NCBI GenBank assembly: GCA_963780865.1
Contig: CAWADT010000009.1
Span: 73,529 to 137,528, forward strand
DNA: 64,000 bases
Reading direction: 5' to 3'
From: FEN-1073 sp963780865
GTDB taxonomy: Bacteria; Chloroflexota; Anaerolineae; Anaerolineales; RBG-16-64-43
Shown here: piece by piece, positions 49,370 to 58,100 of the stretch
Numbering within the stretch: the first letter of the stretch is position 1
Layout of the letters: each line of letters opens with the position of its first letter
Made by a program: the position numbers and the translations under genes
The notes under the pieces: generated by a model
The model's input: the letters and a program-made list of their open reading frames with translations, nothing else
Database searches by the model: none
What the model was told of the DNA's origin: nothing

Positions 49370-51118
49370 ATGGCCGGCGGCGACATTTTCCAGGATCTGC
49401 AGCGGGAGTTCGGCCCGGATTCCGGATTCGCCCTGCAGCCGGTCCGGGACGAAGTTCCCACGATTTGGGTGCCGCGCGAGAGCATCGCGCCGGTCCTAAA
49501 ATTCCTCAAGCACGACGCCCCCCAGCCGTATCGGATGCTATACGACCTGACCGCCATCGACGAGCGGAAACGCATTCACCGCGAGGGCCAGCCGGAGTGC
49601 GACTTCACGCTTGTGTACCACCTGCTCTCGCTTGAACGCAACGCCGACGTCCGCATCAAGTGCGCGCTGCCAGGCGAATACCCTACCGCCGCAAGCGTTA
49701 CAAACATCTTCCCGGCCGCCAATTGGTACGAGCGCGAAGTGTGGGACATGTTCGGAATTAAATTCGACGGCCACCCTAACCTGCGGCGGATCCTCATGCC
49801 CCCGACCTGGGAGGGACATCCCCTACGCAAGGAACATCCGGCCCGCGCCACCGAGATGGGCCCGTTCCAGATGCCCCCCGAGCGGGTGGACCGCGAGCAG
49901 GAGGCGCTGCGATTCCATCCCGAGGAATGGGGTATGAAACCGCGCGGCCCTAATTCCGAGTATCTCTTTCTCAACCTCGGTCCGAACCACCCCGGCGTGC
50001 ACGGCGTCATCCGCTTTTTGCTGCAGTTGGACGGCGAGGAAATTCTCGACGTCGTGCCGGAAATCGGTTTCCACCACCGCGGCGCGGAAAAGATGGCCGA
50101 GCGCCAGACGTGGCACACCTTCATTCCCTACACCGACCGGATCGATTATCTGGGCGGTTCGATGAACAACCTGGCCTATGTCCTGGCCGTGGAAAAGCTG
50201 GCCGGGGTCGACGTCCCCGACCGGGCCAAGGTGGTCCGCATCATGCTCTCTGAATTCTTCCGCCTGGCCAGCCATCTGGTCTGGTACGGCACGCTGGCGC
50301 AGGATCTCGGCGCGCTCTCGCCGGTGTTTTTCACCTTCAATGACCGTGAGCGGATCTTCGACATCGTCGCAGCCATCACCGGCGGAAGGATGCACCCGTC
50401 CTGGTTCAGGATCGGCGGTGTGGCCCAGGATCTGCCGCAGGGGTGGGAACGAATGGTGGATGATTTTTTGCGCTACATGCCCGCGCGCTTGCGGGAATAC
50501 GACATGTTGGTTCTCCGCAACCGGATTTTCAAAGGCCGCACGCAGGGGATTGGCGCCTTCACCCGGGAAGAAGCGGTCGAGTGGGGCATCACCGGGCCGG
50601 GGTTGCGCTCGACGGGGCTCGGGTGGGATTTCCGCAAGCAGCGGCCATACGGCGGTTACGATCAGTTCGAGTTCGATATTCCCGTCGGCAAAAACGGCGA
50701 TTGCTACGACCGGGCGGCGGTGCGCGTCGAGGAGATGCGCCAGAGTTTGCGGATCATCGAGCAGTGCCGCCGGATCATGCCCTCCGGTCCGTATAAATCG
50801 GATCATCCGCTCGCCACCCCGCCGGTGAAAGAACGCACGCTGCATGATATCGAGACCCTGATCGACCATTTCCTCGCCGTCAGCTGGGGGCCGGTGATCC
50901 CGGCCGGCGAGGCGTTCGCCGGGATCGAGGCGACCAAAGGCAACAACGGATATTATCTGATCAGCGACGGCGGAATTCACGCCTATCGCGCGCGCATCCG
51001 CGCGCCCTCCTTTCCGCACATTCAAATGGTGCCGCTCATCAGCCGCGGGTTGATGATCGCGGACTTGATCGCGATCCTCGGAAGCGTGGATTTCGTGCTG
51101 GCGGACGTGGACCGTTAG
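49370..51118 (+). CDS. nuoCD: NADH-quinone oxidoreductase, fused subunits C and D
   Basis: 582 residues. Residues 1-175 are the 30-kDa subunit (YDLTAIDERKR, NWYEREVWDMFGIKFDGHP, LRRILMPPTWEGHPLRK). From about 185 the 49-kDa subunit begins (YLFLNLGPNHPGVHGVIRF, EIGFHHRGAEK, GGSMNNLAYVLAVEKL, PHIQMVPLISRGLMIADLI). His and Tyr residues of the quinone pocket are present. The two are fused without a stop, as in enterobacteria; elsewhere they are usually separate. ATG at 49370, seven bases after nuoB. Confidence 0.95.
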   Translation: MAGGDIFQDLQREFGPDSGFALQPVRDEVPTIWVPRESIAPVLKFLKHDAPQPYRMLYDLTAIDERKRIHREGQPECDFTLVYHLLSLERNADVRIKCALPGEYPTAASVTNIFPAANWYEREVWDMFGIKFDGHPNLRRILMPPTWEGHPLRKEHPARATEMGPFQMPPERVDREQEALRFHPEEWGMKPRGPNSEYLFLNLGPNHPGVHGVIRFLLQLDGEEILDVVPEIGFHHRGAEKMAERQTWHTFIPYTDRIDYLGGSMNNLAYVLAVEKLAGVDVPDRAKVVRIMLSEFFRLASHLVWYGTLAQDLGALSPVFFTFNDRERIFDIVAAITGGRMHPSWFRIGGVAQDLPQGWERMVDDFLRYMPARLREYDMLVLRNRIFKGRTQGIGAFTREEAVEWGITGPGLRSTGLGWDFRKQRPYGGYDQFEFDIPVGKNGDCYDRAAVRVEEMRQSLRIIEQCRRIMPSGPYKSDHPLATPPVKERTLHDIETLIDHFLAVSWGPVIPAGEAFAGIEATKGNNGYYLISDGGIHAYRARIRAPSFPHIQMVPLISRGLMIADLIAILGSVDFVLADVDR

Positions 51119-51208
51119 CGGGATGCTGAATCCATGCTCTCGCGATCTTTCGGCGCGGGTATGAGAAGAATAATTCTGCTTCCTGATAGTCGCGCTTCGG
51201 GAGAATAA

Positions 51209-51673
51209 ATGCTGACATCCGACGAAATCCGCGAACTGGAAGAGGAGCTCGCGCAGTACCCGCAGCGGCGGGCGGGCGGCGCGGACGCGCTCAAAATTGT
51301 CCAACGCCGGCGCGGATGGATTTCCGACGAGACCCTGCGCGAGACGGCGGAGCATCTTGGGATGACCGCCGATGAACTCGAGGCGGTGGCCACTTTTTAT
51401 CCGGTCATTTTCCGCCGCCCGGTGGGCCGCCACATCATCCGGATTTGCGACAGCGTCAGCTGCTGGATCATGGGATACGAGCAGGTGTACCGCACGCTCA
51501 CCACAACGCTCGGCGTCCGGCTGGGGGAAACCACCCCCGACGGCCGGTTCACGCTGCTGCCCTCGGCCTGCCTGGGCGTGTGCGAGCACGCCCCGGCGCT
51601 GATGATCGACGACGATGTGGTCGCCGATTTTAATCCGGTGACTGTGAATCAAATCCTTTCCCGGTATCCATAA
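51209..51673 (+). CDS. nuoE: NADH-quinone oxidoreductase subunit E
   Basis: 154 residues. The 24-kDa subunit with the N1a [2Fe-2S] site: CDSVSC (Cys-x4-Cys) near 88 and ACLGVC (Cys-x3-Cys) near 128. The N-terminal helix bundle (LKIVQRRRGWISDETLRE, ADELEAVATFYPVI) is standard. Start ATG at 51209, about 90 bp after nuoCD, a longer gap than elsewhere in the operon. Confidence 0.95.
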   Translation: MLTSDEIRELEEELAQYPQRRAGGADALKIVQRRRGWISDETLRETAEHLGMTADELEAVATFYPVIFRRPVGRHIIRICDSVSCWIMGYEQVYRTLTTTLGVRLGETTPDGRFTLLPSACLGVCEHAPALMIDDDVVADFNPVTVNQILSRYP

Positions 51674-51703
51674 GAGGATCCGGGTTCCGACGGAGAAGTC
51701 TTG

Positions 51704-52978
51704 ATGGAACGTCCATTAACCGGCAACATCAAGCCCGGCCAACCGCCGGCGGATGTAAAAGAATACGAGCGCGGGGGAGGCTACGACGCCGTCCGCAAAG
51801 CGTTGCGCGACCTGACCCCGGCGCAGCTCACCGGGCTCGTGAAGGATTCCAATTTGCGCGGCCGGGGCGGGGCGGGCTTTCCCACCGGCGCGAAATGGAG
51901 TTTCGTCCCGATGGGGGAAACAGCCCTGCGGCCAAAATATCTGGTGGCCAATGCGGACGAAATGGAACCGGGCACCTTTAAAGATCGGGTGCTGCTGGAG
52001 GGCGATCCGCATCAATTGATCGAGGGGATGATCCTCGCCGCGTACGCCATCCAGGCCGAGGCGGCTTATATTTTCCTTCGGGAAGAATATAAACAGGCCG
52101 AACGTATTCTCCGCAAAGCCCTCGCCGAAGCTTATCAGGCCGGCTATGTGGGGAAAAATATTCTCGGATCGCCCTACAGCCTCGAGCTGCATCTGCACAT
52201 CAGCGCCGGCCGCTATATGTGCGGCGAGGAGAGCGGACTGCTGAACGCGCTGGAGGGAAAGCGCGCCACCCCGCGCTCGCGGCCGCCATTCCCGCAAACC
52301 AGCGGTCTGTGGGGCAAGGGGACGATTGTCAACAACGTCGAGACGCTCTCGAACGTGCCGCACATCGTCCGCAACGGCGCCGAATGGTTCCGCCGGCTCA
52401 GCCCGGGCAGCGACGGCGGCACGAAGCTCTACGGCGCGAGCGGCAAGGTGAAGCGGCCGGGATTGTGGGAGCTGCCGATAGGAACGCCGATCCGCGAGAT
52501 CCTCGAGGAGCACGCGGGCGGAATGCAGGACGGCGTGCGCTTCCGCGGGCTGCTGCCCGGCGGCGCATCCACCGACTTTCTCACCGAGGAACACCTCGAC
52601 GTGAGGATGGATTTTTCGTCAGTGGAAAAAGCCGGCAGCCGCCTGGGAACCGGCACGATGATCATCCTCGACGATAAAACCTGTCCGGTCGGGATGGTGC
52701 ACAACCTCGAATTGTTCTTCGCGCGTGAATCGTGCGGGTGGTGCACTCCCTGCCGCGAGGGGCTGCCGTGGACGGAAAAGATTCTGCGAGCGCTCGAAGC
52801 GGGGCGCGGAGGGCCGGACGATCTGGAAGTGCTCGCGCGGCACACCCGGCTGCTCGGACCGGGGCGGACTTTCTGCGCGCTCGCGCCCGGCGCGATGGAA
52901 CCTCTGCAAAGCGCGCTGAAATATTTCCGCGGCGATTTCGAGCGGCATATCCTGGAAAAACGGTGTCCGTGGAGTTGA
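51704..52978 (+). CDS. nuoF: NADH-quinone oxidoreductase subunit F
   Basis: 424 residues. The 51-kDa NADH dehydrogenase subunit: the FMN/NADH-binding loop GRGGAGFPTGAKWSF near 48-62, GEESGLLNALEG near 175, and the N3 [4Fe-4S] ligands in SCGWCTPCREG plus a further Cys in GRTFCALAPGA. Start: ATG at 51704, one codon after a TTG that is also in frame; CGGAGAAG precedes both. Confidence 0.95.
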   Translation: MERPLTGNIKPGQPPADVKEYERGGGYDAVRKALRDLTPAQLTGLVKDSNLRGRGGAGFPTGAKWSFVPMGETALRPKYLVANADEMEPGTFKDRVLLEGDPHQLIEGMILAAYAIQAEAAYIFLREEYKQAERILRKALAEAYQAGYVGKNILGSPYSLELHLHISAGRYMCGEESGLLNALEGKRATPRSRPPFPQTSGLWGKGTIVNNVETLSNVPHIVRNGAEWFRRLSPGSDGGTKLYGASGKVKRPGLWELPIGTPIREILEEHAGGMQDGVRFRGLLPGGASTDFLTEEHLDVRMDFSSVEKAGSRLGTGTMIILDDKTCPVGMVHNLELFFARESCGWCTPCREGLPWTEKILRALEAGRGGPDDLEVLARHTRLLGPGRTFCALAPGAMEPLQSALKYFRGDFERHILEKRCPWS

Positions 52979-52982
52979 ACCC

Positions 52983-55763
52983 ATGGCGGTGATTTTCGTC
53001 GAGAACAAACCGTACACGGTGAAGGACGGGCAGAACCTGCTGCAGGCCTGCCTCGGCCTCGGCTTCGACGTGCCGTATTTCTGCTGGCACCCGGCTTTCG
53101 GATCGGTGGGCGCCTGCCGCCAATGCGCCGTCAAACAATTCAAGGACGAACAGGACACCCGCGGGAAGATTGTGATGGCTTGCATGACACCGGCCGCGGA
53201 CGGCGTGCGCATCTCCATCGACGATCCGGAGGCGAAGGAATTCCGCGCCTCCGTCATCGAGTGGATGATGCTCAACCACCCGCACGATTGCCCCGTCTGC
53301 GACGAAGGGGGAGAGTGCCACCTGCAGGATATGACCGTGATGACCGGGCACGTCCACCGCGAGTACGCGTTCCCCAAGCGCACCTTCCGCAACCAGAACC
53401 TCGGGCCGCTGATCAACCACGAGATGAACCGCTGCATCCATTGCTACCGCTGCGTGCGCTTCTACCGCGACTACGCCGGAGGGCGCGATTTCGACGCGCT
53501 GGCCGCGCACGACCACGTCTACTTCGGACGGGCCGAGGACGGCGCGCTCGAAAATGAGTTCAGCGGCAATCTGGTGGAAGTGTGCCCGACGGGCGTGTTC
53601 ACCGACAAGACCTTCCAGCGGCACTACACCCGTCCGTGGGATCTCCAGACCGCGCCGTCGGTCTGCGCGCATTGCGGCATCGGCTGCAATACGATCCCCG
53701 GCGCGCGCTACGGCGAGGTGCGCCGCATCCGCAACCGCTACAACGGCGAGGTGAACGGATATTTCCTGTGCGACCGCGGCCGGTACGGCTACGAATTCGC
53801 CGGCGGCGCCGCCCGGATCGGCGAGCCGCTCGCCCGCAAGGATCGAAGCGCCGCGCTCGAACCGGTCGCGCGCGGCGAGGCGCTCCAATTGGCGGCTGAT
53901 TGCCTTCGCGACCGCGGACGCGTGATCGGGATCGGCTCGCCGCGCGCAACGCTGGAAGCCAACTTCGCGCTGCGCCGGCTGGTGGGACCGGACCGCTTTT
54001 TCCTCGGCGTTTCGGCCGAGGATTACCGCACGACGGCCGCCGCCATCGATATTCTACAGGCGGGCCCGGCGCGCTCCCCTTCTTTAAAAGAAGTGCGCGC
54101 GGCGGACGCGGCGCTCATCCTGGGCGAAGACGTAACCAATACCGCGCCGATGCTCTCCCTCGCTCTCCGCCAAATGGCCCATCCCAAGGCCGATGCGGCC
54201 GCGCGAGCGTTCGACATTCCCCATTGGAACGACGCCGCCGTCCGTGAATTGGCGCAGGACGAAAAGGAAACGTTATTCCTCGCGACGCCGGCGGCCACCA
54301 AGCTCGAAGAGGTCGCCCTTCGATCGTATCATGCGGCGCCCGAGGATCTGGCCCGGCTTGGGTTTGCCGTCGCACACCGGATCGATCCATCATCCCCCGC
54401 GGTGCCCAGCCTTTCCGAGGAGGCCGACCGGTTGGCGGAGGAAATCGCCGGCGCGCTTCTCGCCGCCAAGCGTCCACTGATTGTGAGCGGCGCGGGGTGC
54501 GGTAGCGAAGCGTTGTTGCAATCATCGGCGAACGTGGCCTGGGCACTCTGCCGCCGGGGAATTCCCGCCATGCTTTCGCTGGTGCTGCCCGAGGCCGACA
54601 GCTTCGGCCTCGGATTGCTGGGCGGCGGCGATCTTCAATCCGCGCTGGGAGCGCTGCGCGAGGGGCGGGCGGATACGGTCGTCGTTCTCGAAAACGACCT
54701 CTACCGCCGGGAGAATCCTGCGGCCGTCGACGACGCGCTGCAAAACGCAAAGCACGTCATCCTGATCGATCACATTCAACACGCGACCGCCGCCAAGGCG
54801 GATCTGATCCTTCCAGCCGCCGCGTTTGCCGAAGAGACCGGCACGCTGGTGAGCATCGAAGGCCGCGCCCAGCGGTACTACCAGGCGCTGCTTCCCAAAG
54901 CCGGCGCCCAGCCGAGTTGGAATTGGCTGGAGGCGGTGGACAGTCCCGCATCCGGTTCGGGGGGGGATGAACCATCGAAGCTCGACGGTTTACTGGCGGA
55001 AATTGCGGCGGAGATGCCGGTCTTCCGTTCGATCGTGGAAATCGCACCGTCGGCCGATTTCCGGATCCTCGGCCAGAAGATCCCGCGCCAATCGCCGCGC
55101 TTTAGCGGTCGCACCGCCGTCGACGCCGATAAAAACGTGAGCGAACCCAAGCCGCCGGACGACCCGGATTCGCCGCTGGCCTTCTCCATGGAAGGGAGCG
55201 AAGGGTTCCCGCCGCCCTCTCTCCTCCCGCGCTTTTGGTCGCCCGGATGGAATTCCGTCCAGGCGGTCAATAAGGTCCAAGCGGAGATCGGCGGGGAGCT
55301 GCGGGGCGGAGATCCGGGACGGCGGCTGGTGGAGCCGCACGCCGGCGCGCGGCCGGAATTTTTCGGCGCGGTTCCCCCGGCGTTCGAACCGCGCACCGGG
55401 CGGCTGTTGCTCGTTCCCCTCTTTCACATCTTTGGATCGGAAATATTAAGCGCCCTGAGCCCCGGGATCGCGGAGCTGGCTCCGAGCCCGTATGTGGCGC
55501 TTCCTCCCGCGGTTGCCGCTGAGCAAAAAATCGCCGCGGGCGAAACGATCCGGGTGGAAATGGGCGGCGCCGCGCTGGAGCTGCCGGTAAAGATTGTGGA
55601 ATCGCTCGCGAAGGGCACAGCCGGTTTGCCCGCCGGCCTGCCGGGGATGGACCATGTTGCTTTGCCAACCTGGTGTGCAGTGCGTAAGATCCTCCAGACC
55701 TCTCCCCTTGCCCCTCCACAAACTGGGGAAGGTGTTGGGGGAGGGGCGGGAGCTGGAACGTGA
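52983..55763 (+). CDS. nuoG: NADH-quinone oxidoreductase subunit G
   Basis: 926 residues. The N-terminal [2Fe-2S] ferredoxin domain (FDVPYFCWHPAFGSVGACRQC), His/Cys site DCPVCDEGGECHLQD, [4Fe-4S] site NRCIHCYRCVRFYRD with a later CPTGVF, then a molybdopterin-oxidoreductase-like domain that begins with a CAHCGIGC ligand set (the extra cluster of some NuoG proteins). The final about 20 residues (TSPLAPPQTGEGVGGGAGA) look unlike NuoG and are encoded by a C-rich/G-rich palindrome (55699-55750). It overlaps nuoH by four bases. Confidence 0.93.
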   Translation: MAVIFVENKPYTVKDGQNLLQACLGLGFDVPYFCWHPAFGSVGACRQCAVKQFKDEQDTRGKIVMACMTPAADGVRISIDDPEAKEFRASVIEWMMLNHPHDCPVCDEGGECHLQDMTVMTGHVHREYAFPKRTFRNQNLGPLINHEMNRCIHCYRCVRFYRDYAGGRDFDALAAHDHVYFGRAEDGALENEFSGNLVEVCPTGVFTDKTFQRHYTRPWDLQTAPSVCAHCGIGCNTIPGARYGEVRRIRNRYNGEVNGYFLCDRGRYGYEFAGGAARIGEPLARKDRSAALEPVARGEALQLAADCLRDRGRVIGIGSPRATLEANFALRRLVGPDRFFLGVSAEDYRTTAAAIDILQAGPARSPSLKEVRAADAALILGEDVTNTAPMLSLALRQMAHPKADAAARAFDIPHWNDAAVRELAQDEKETLFLATPAATKLEEVALRSYHAAPEDLARLGFAVAHRIDPSSPAVPSLSEEADRLAEEIAGALLAAKRPLIVSGAGCGSEALLQSSANVAWALCRRGIPAMLSLVLPEADSFGLGLLGGGDLQSALGALREGRADTVVVLENDLYRRENPAAVDDALQNAKHVILIDHIQHATAAKADLILPAAAFAEETGTLVSIEGRAQRYYQALLPKAGAQPSWNWLEAVDSPASGSGGDEPSKLDGLLAEIAAEMPVFRSIVEIAPSADFRILGQKIPRQSPRFSGRTAVDADKNVSEPKPPDDPDSPLAFSMEGSEGFPPPSLLPRFWSPGWNSVQAVNKVQAEIGGELRGGDPGRRLVEPHAGARPEFFGAVPPAFEPRTGRLLLVPLFHIFGSEILSALSPGIAELAPSPYVALPPAVAAEQKIAAGETIRVEMGGAALELPVKIVESLAKGTAGLPAGLPGMDHVALPTWCAVRKILQTSPLAPPQTGEGVGGGAGAGT
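55699..55750. repeat. palindromic repeat forming the 3' end of nuoG
   Basis: CTCTCCCCTTGCCCCTCCAC then CTGGGGAAGG and TTGGGGGAGGGG are inverted and complementary. The segment resembles the CCTCNCCC-type intergenic palindromes elsewhere in the window and supplies the last codons of nuoG. Confidence 0.5.
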
Positions 55764-56713
55764 GCGATGTCGTCATCCACCTGTTGACGATCGTCGGCGT
55801 CCTGGCGGGAGCCTTGACGATCGCGGCCGGGTTGATCTGGGTCGAACGCCGGCTGCTGGCGGTTTGGCAGGACCGCTACGGGCCGAACCGCGTCGGGCCG
55901 TTCGGGCTGATCCAGGTGGTGGCCGACATTATTAAGATTTTCACCAAGGAGGATTGGATTCCGCCGTTTGCCGACCGGGCGGTGTTCGTCCTCGCGCCGG
56001 GAATCGTGTTCGCCGCCGGGTTGATGATGTTCGCCATCCTGCCGGTTGCCTCCGGCATCGCCGTGGTCCGGCTTAACGTCGGCGTGCTGTATTTTCTGGC
56101 GGTCAGCTCGCTCGGAGCGTATGGAGTGGTGCTGGCCGGCTGGTCGTCGAACAATAAATATTCGCTCCTCGGCGGGATGCGCGCCGCGGCTCAGGTCCTC
56201 ACCTACGAGGTGTTCATGGGCCTGTCGCTAATGGGGGTGGTGATGATCGCCGGAAGCTTCGACCTGGGCAAGATCGTGGAAGCCCAAAAGAACCTCTGGT
56301 TTTGCGTTCCGCAATTTTTCGGACTGTGGATCTTTTTTATGGCCGGGTTGGCCGAAGCGCACCGCTCGCCGTTCGATCTGCCGGAATCCGACAGCGAACT
56401 GGTGGCGGGCTACCACTCGGAATATTCCGGGATGAAATTCGGGATGTTCTTCGTGGGCGAGTATCTTTCGATCACCGTAATCTCGGCGCTGATCGCCACG
56501 CTGTTCTTCGGCGGCTGGCTGGGGCCGTGGCTTCCGCCCGTCGTGTGGTTCCTGCTCAAGACGTTTGTGTTCATCGGCGGGTTCATCCTGATGCGCGCCA
56601 CGCTGCCCCGCCCGCGGTACGATCAGCTGATGGCGCTGGGGTGGAAGCTGCTGCTGCCGCTGACCTTGTTGAACCTGCTGGTCACCGCCGCGGTCGTGCT
56701 GGCGGCGCGCTGA
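55760..56713 (+). CDS. nuoH: NADH-quinone oxidoreductase subunit H
   Basis: 317 residues, eight membrane segments. Forms the quinone channel with NuoB/D: DRYGPNRVGPFGLIQ near 34, the acidic loop AGLAEAHRSPFDLPESDSE and YHSEYSGMKFGMFF are family signatures. Start GTG at 55760 overlapping the nuoG stop (GTGA), so translation is coupled. Confidence 0.95.
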   Translation: MSDVVIHLLTIVGVLAGALTIAAGLIWVERRLLAVWQDRYGPNRVGPFGLIQVVADIIKIFTKEDWIPPFADRAVFVLAPGIVFAAGLMMFAILPVASGIAVVRLNVGVLYFLAVSSLGAYGVVLAGWSSNNKYSLLGGMRAAAQVLTYEVFMGLSLMGVVMIAGSFDLGKIVEAQKNLWFCVPQFFGLWIFFMAGLAEAHRSPFDLPESDSELVAGYHSEYSGMKFGMFFVGEYLSITVISALIATLFFGGWLGPWLPPVVWFLLKTFVFIGGFILMRATLPRPRYDQLMALGWKLLLPLTLLNLLVTAAVVLAAR

Positions 56714-56723
56714 GGAGAGAGAG

Positions 56724-57239
56724 ATGGTAAGCATCCTTCAAGGGATCTGGGTCATGCTGAGCCACACCTTCCGGCGCCGGGTGACGGTGCAATATCCGGA
56801 GGTGCGGCCGACGATGCCGCCGCGGTACCGCGGCCGGATCGTGCTGACGCGGGATCCCTCCGGCGCGGAACGTTGCGTGGCCTGCTATCTGTGTTCGGCG
56901 GTCTGCCCGGTGGAGTGCATCGCCCTGCAAGCCGCGGACGACGGGCGCGGCCGGCGCTATCCGAAATTCTTCCGGATCAATTTCTCGCGCTGCATTTTTT
57001 GCGGTTTTTGCGAGGAAGCGTGCCCGACCTACGCGATCCAACTAACGCCGGATTTCGAAATGGGGGAGTACGCGCGCCAGAATCTGGTGTATGAAAAGGA
57101 ACACCTGCTCATCAGCGGACCGGGAAAATATCCCGGCTACGATTTTTACCGGGTGGCCGGGCTGGCCATGGACGGGAAAGACAAGGGCGAGGCCGAAAAC
57201 GAAGAGCCTCCCGTGGACGTTCGCAGCCTGATGCCCTAG
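56724..57239 (+). CDS. nuoI: NADH-quinone oxidoreductase subunit I
   Basis: 171 residues. Two [4Fe-4S] ferredoxin motifs, CVACYLCSAVCPVECI near 51 and CIFCGFCEEACPTYAI near 91, carrying clusters N6a and N6b between NuoG and NuoB. RYRGRIVLTRD precedes the first, as in the family. AGGAGAGAGAG lies before the ATG. The last 20 residues are acidic. Confidence 0.95.
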   Translation: MVSILQGIWVMLSHTFRRRVTVQYPEVRPTMPPRYRGRIVLTRDPSGAERCVACYLCSAVCPVECIALQAADDGRGRRYPKFFRINFSRCIFCGFCEEACPTYAIQLTPDFEMGEYARQNLVYEKEHLLISGPGKYPGYDFYRVAGLAMDGKDKGEAENEEPPVDVRSLMP

Positions 57240-57259
57240 CCGGCGAAGGGAACCAAAGG

Positions 57260-57790
57260 ATGAACGTAGTTTTCTACATTTCGGGTGCGGTGGCGATAGT
57301 GACCACGGCGGTTGCCCTCACCCGGCGGAACGCGGCGCACGCACTCCTGTATCTGGTGGTGTCGCTCCTTTCCGTCGCCCTGGTGTTCTTCACGCTCGGG
57401 GCGCCGTTCGCCGCGGCGCTCGAGGTGATCATCTACGCCGGCGCCATCATGGTGCTGTTCGTCTTTGTGGTCATGATGCTGAATCCGGCCGGCGGGAAAA
57501 TCGCCGAGGATGCGCCGCTGCGGGATTGGAGACACTGGATCGGGCCGGCAGTCCTTTCCGCCGTTCTCGGAGTGGAACTCATCTATCTCTTTGCCGGAAA
57601 CGTGGCGGGACGAACAGGCGCTGGCGAAGTGGTCCCGACCCAGGTCGGGGTAACGCTGCTTGGGCCGTATGTCCTTGGGGTGGAACTGGCATCAATCCTG
57701 CTTCTGGCCGCATTGGTGGCGGCTTACCATCTCGGCCGGCGCGGGTCGCCCGACGAAGAAGAAAACGGGAAAGAAGAGGGAGGCGGCTGA
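57260..57790 (+). CDS. nuoJ: NADH-quinone oxidoreductase subunit J
   Basis: 176 residues, five membrane segments. HALLYLVVSLLSVALVFFTL and LEVIIYAGAIMVLFVFVVMM (helix 3 with its pi-bulge region) are the family signature. Part of the membrane arm, between NuoA/H and NuoK. Directly abuts nuoK, with no intergenic bases. Confidence 0.93.
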   Translation: MNVVFYISGAVAIVTTAVALTRRNAAHALLYLVVSLLSVALVFFTLGAPFAAALEVIIYAGAIMVLFVFVVMMLNPAGGKIAEDAPLRDWRHWIGPAVLSAVLGVELIYLFAGNVAGRTGAGEVVPTQVGVTLLGPYVLGVELASILLLAALVAAYHLGRRGSPDEEENGKEEGGG

Positions 57791-58099
57791 ATGGCGCAGG
57801 TTCCGGTCGAGCATGGATTGATTCTGGCGGCGATTTTGTTTGCGCTGGGTTTGGTCGGCGTGCTGGCGCGGCGCAACCTCATCTTTATCCTGCTTTCGCT
57901 GGAGGTGATGCTCAACGCCGCCGGGTTGGCGTTCGTGACCGCCGGCTCCCGCTGGCTGCAGCCGGACGGCCAGATCCTCTTCCTGTTCATCCTCGCGGTG
58001 GCCGCCGCGGAAGTATCGGTCGGGTTGGCGCTGGTGCTGCTGTTCCAGCGACGGCATCCATCGCTCAGCGTCGACGAAGCATCCGGAATGCGAGGGTAG
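57791..58099 (+). CDS. nuoK: NADH-quinone oxidoreductase subunit K
   Basis: 102 residues, three membrane segments. Proton-pumping subunit: the conserved Glu residues in FILLSLEVMLNAAGLAFV and in FILAVAAAEVSVGLALVL (helices 2 and 3) are present. Start ATG at 57791 immediately after the nuoJ stop. Confidence 0.94.
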   Translation: MAQVPVEHGLILAAILFALGLVGVLARRNLIFILLSLEVMLNAAGLAFVTAGSRWLQPDGQILFLFILAVAAAEVSVGLALVLLFQRRHPSLSVDEASGMRG

Positions 58100-58100
58100 C

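Noticed and set aside
49823..51652. 609-codon - strand open frame
   Set aside because: Antisense to nuoCD and nuoE.
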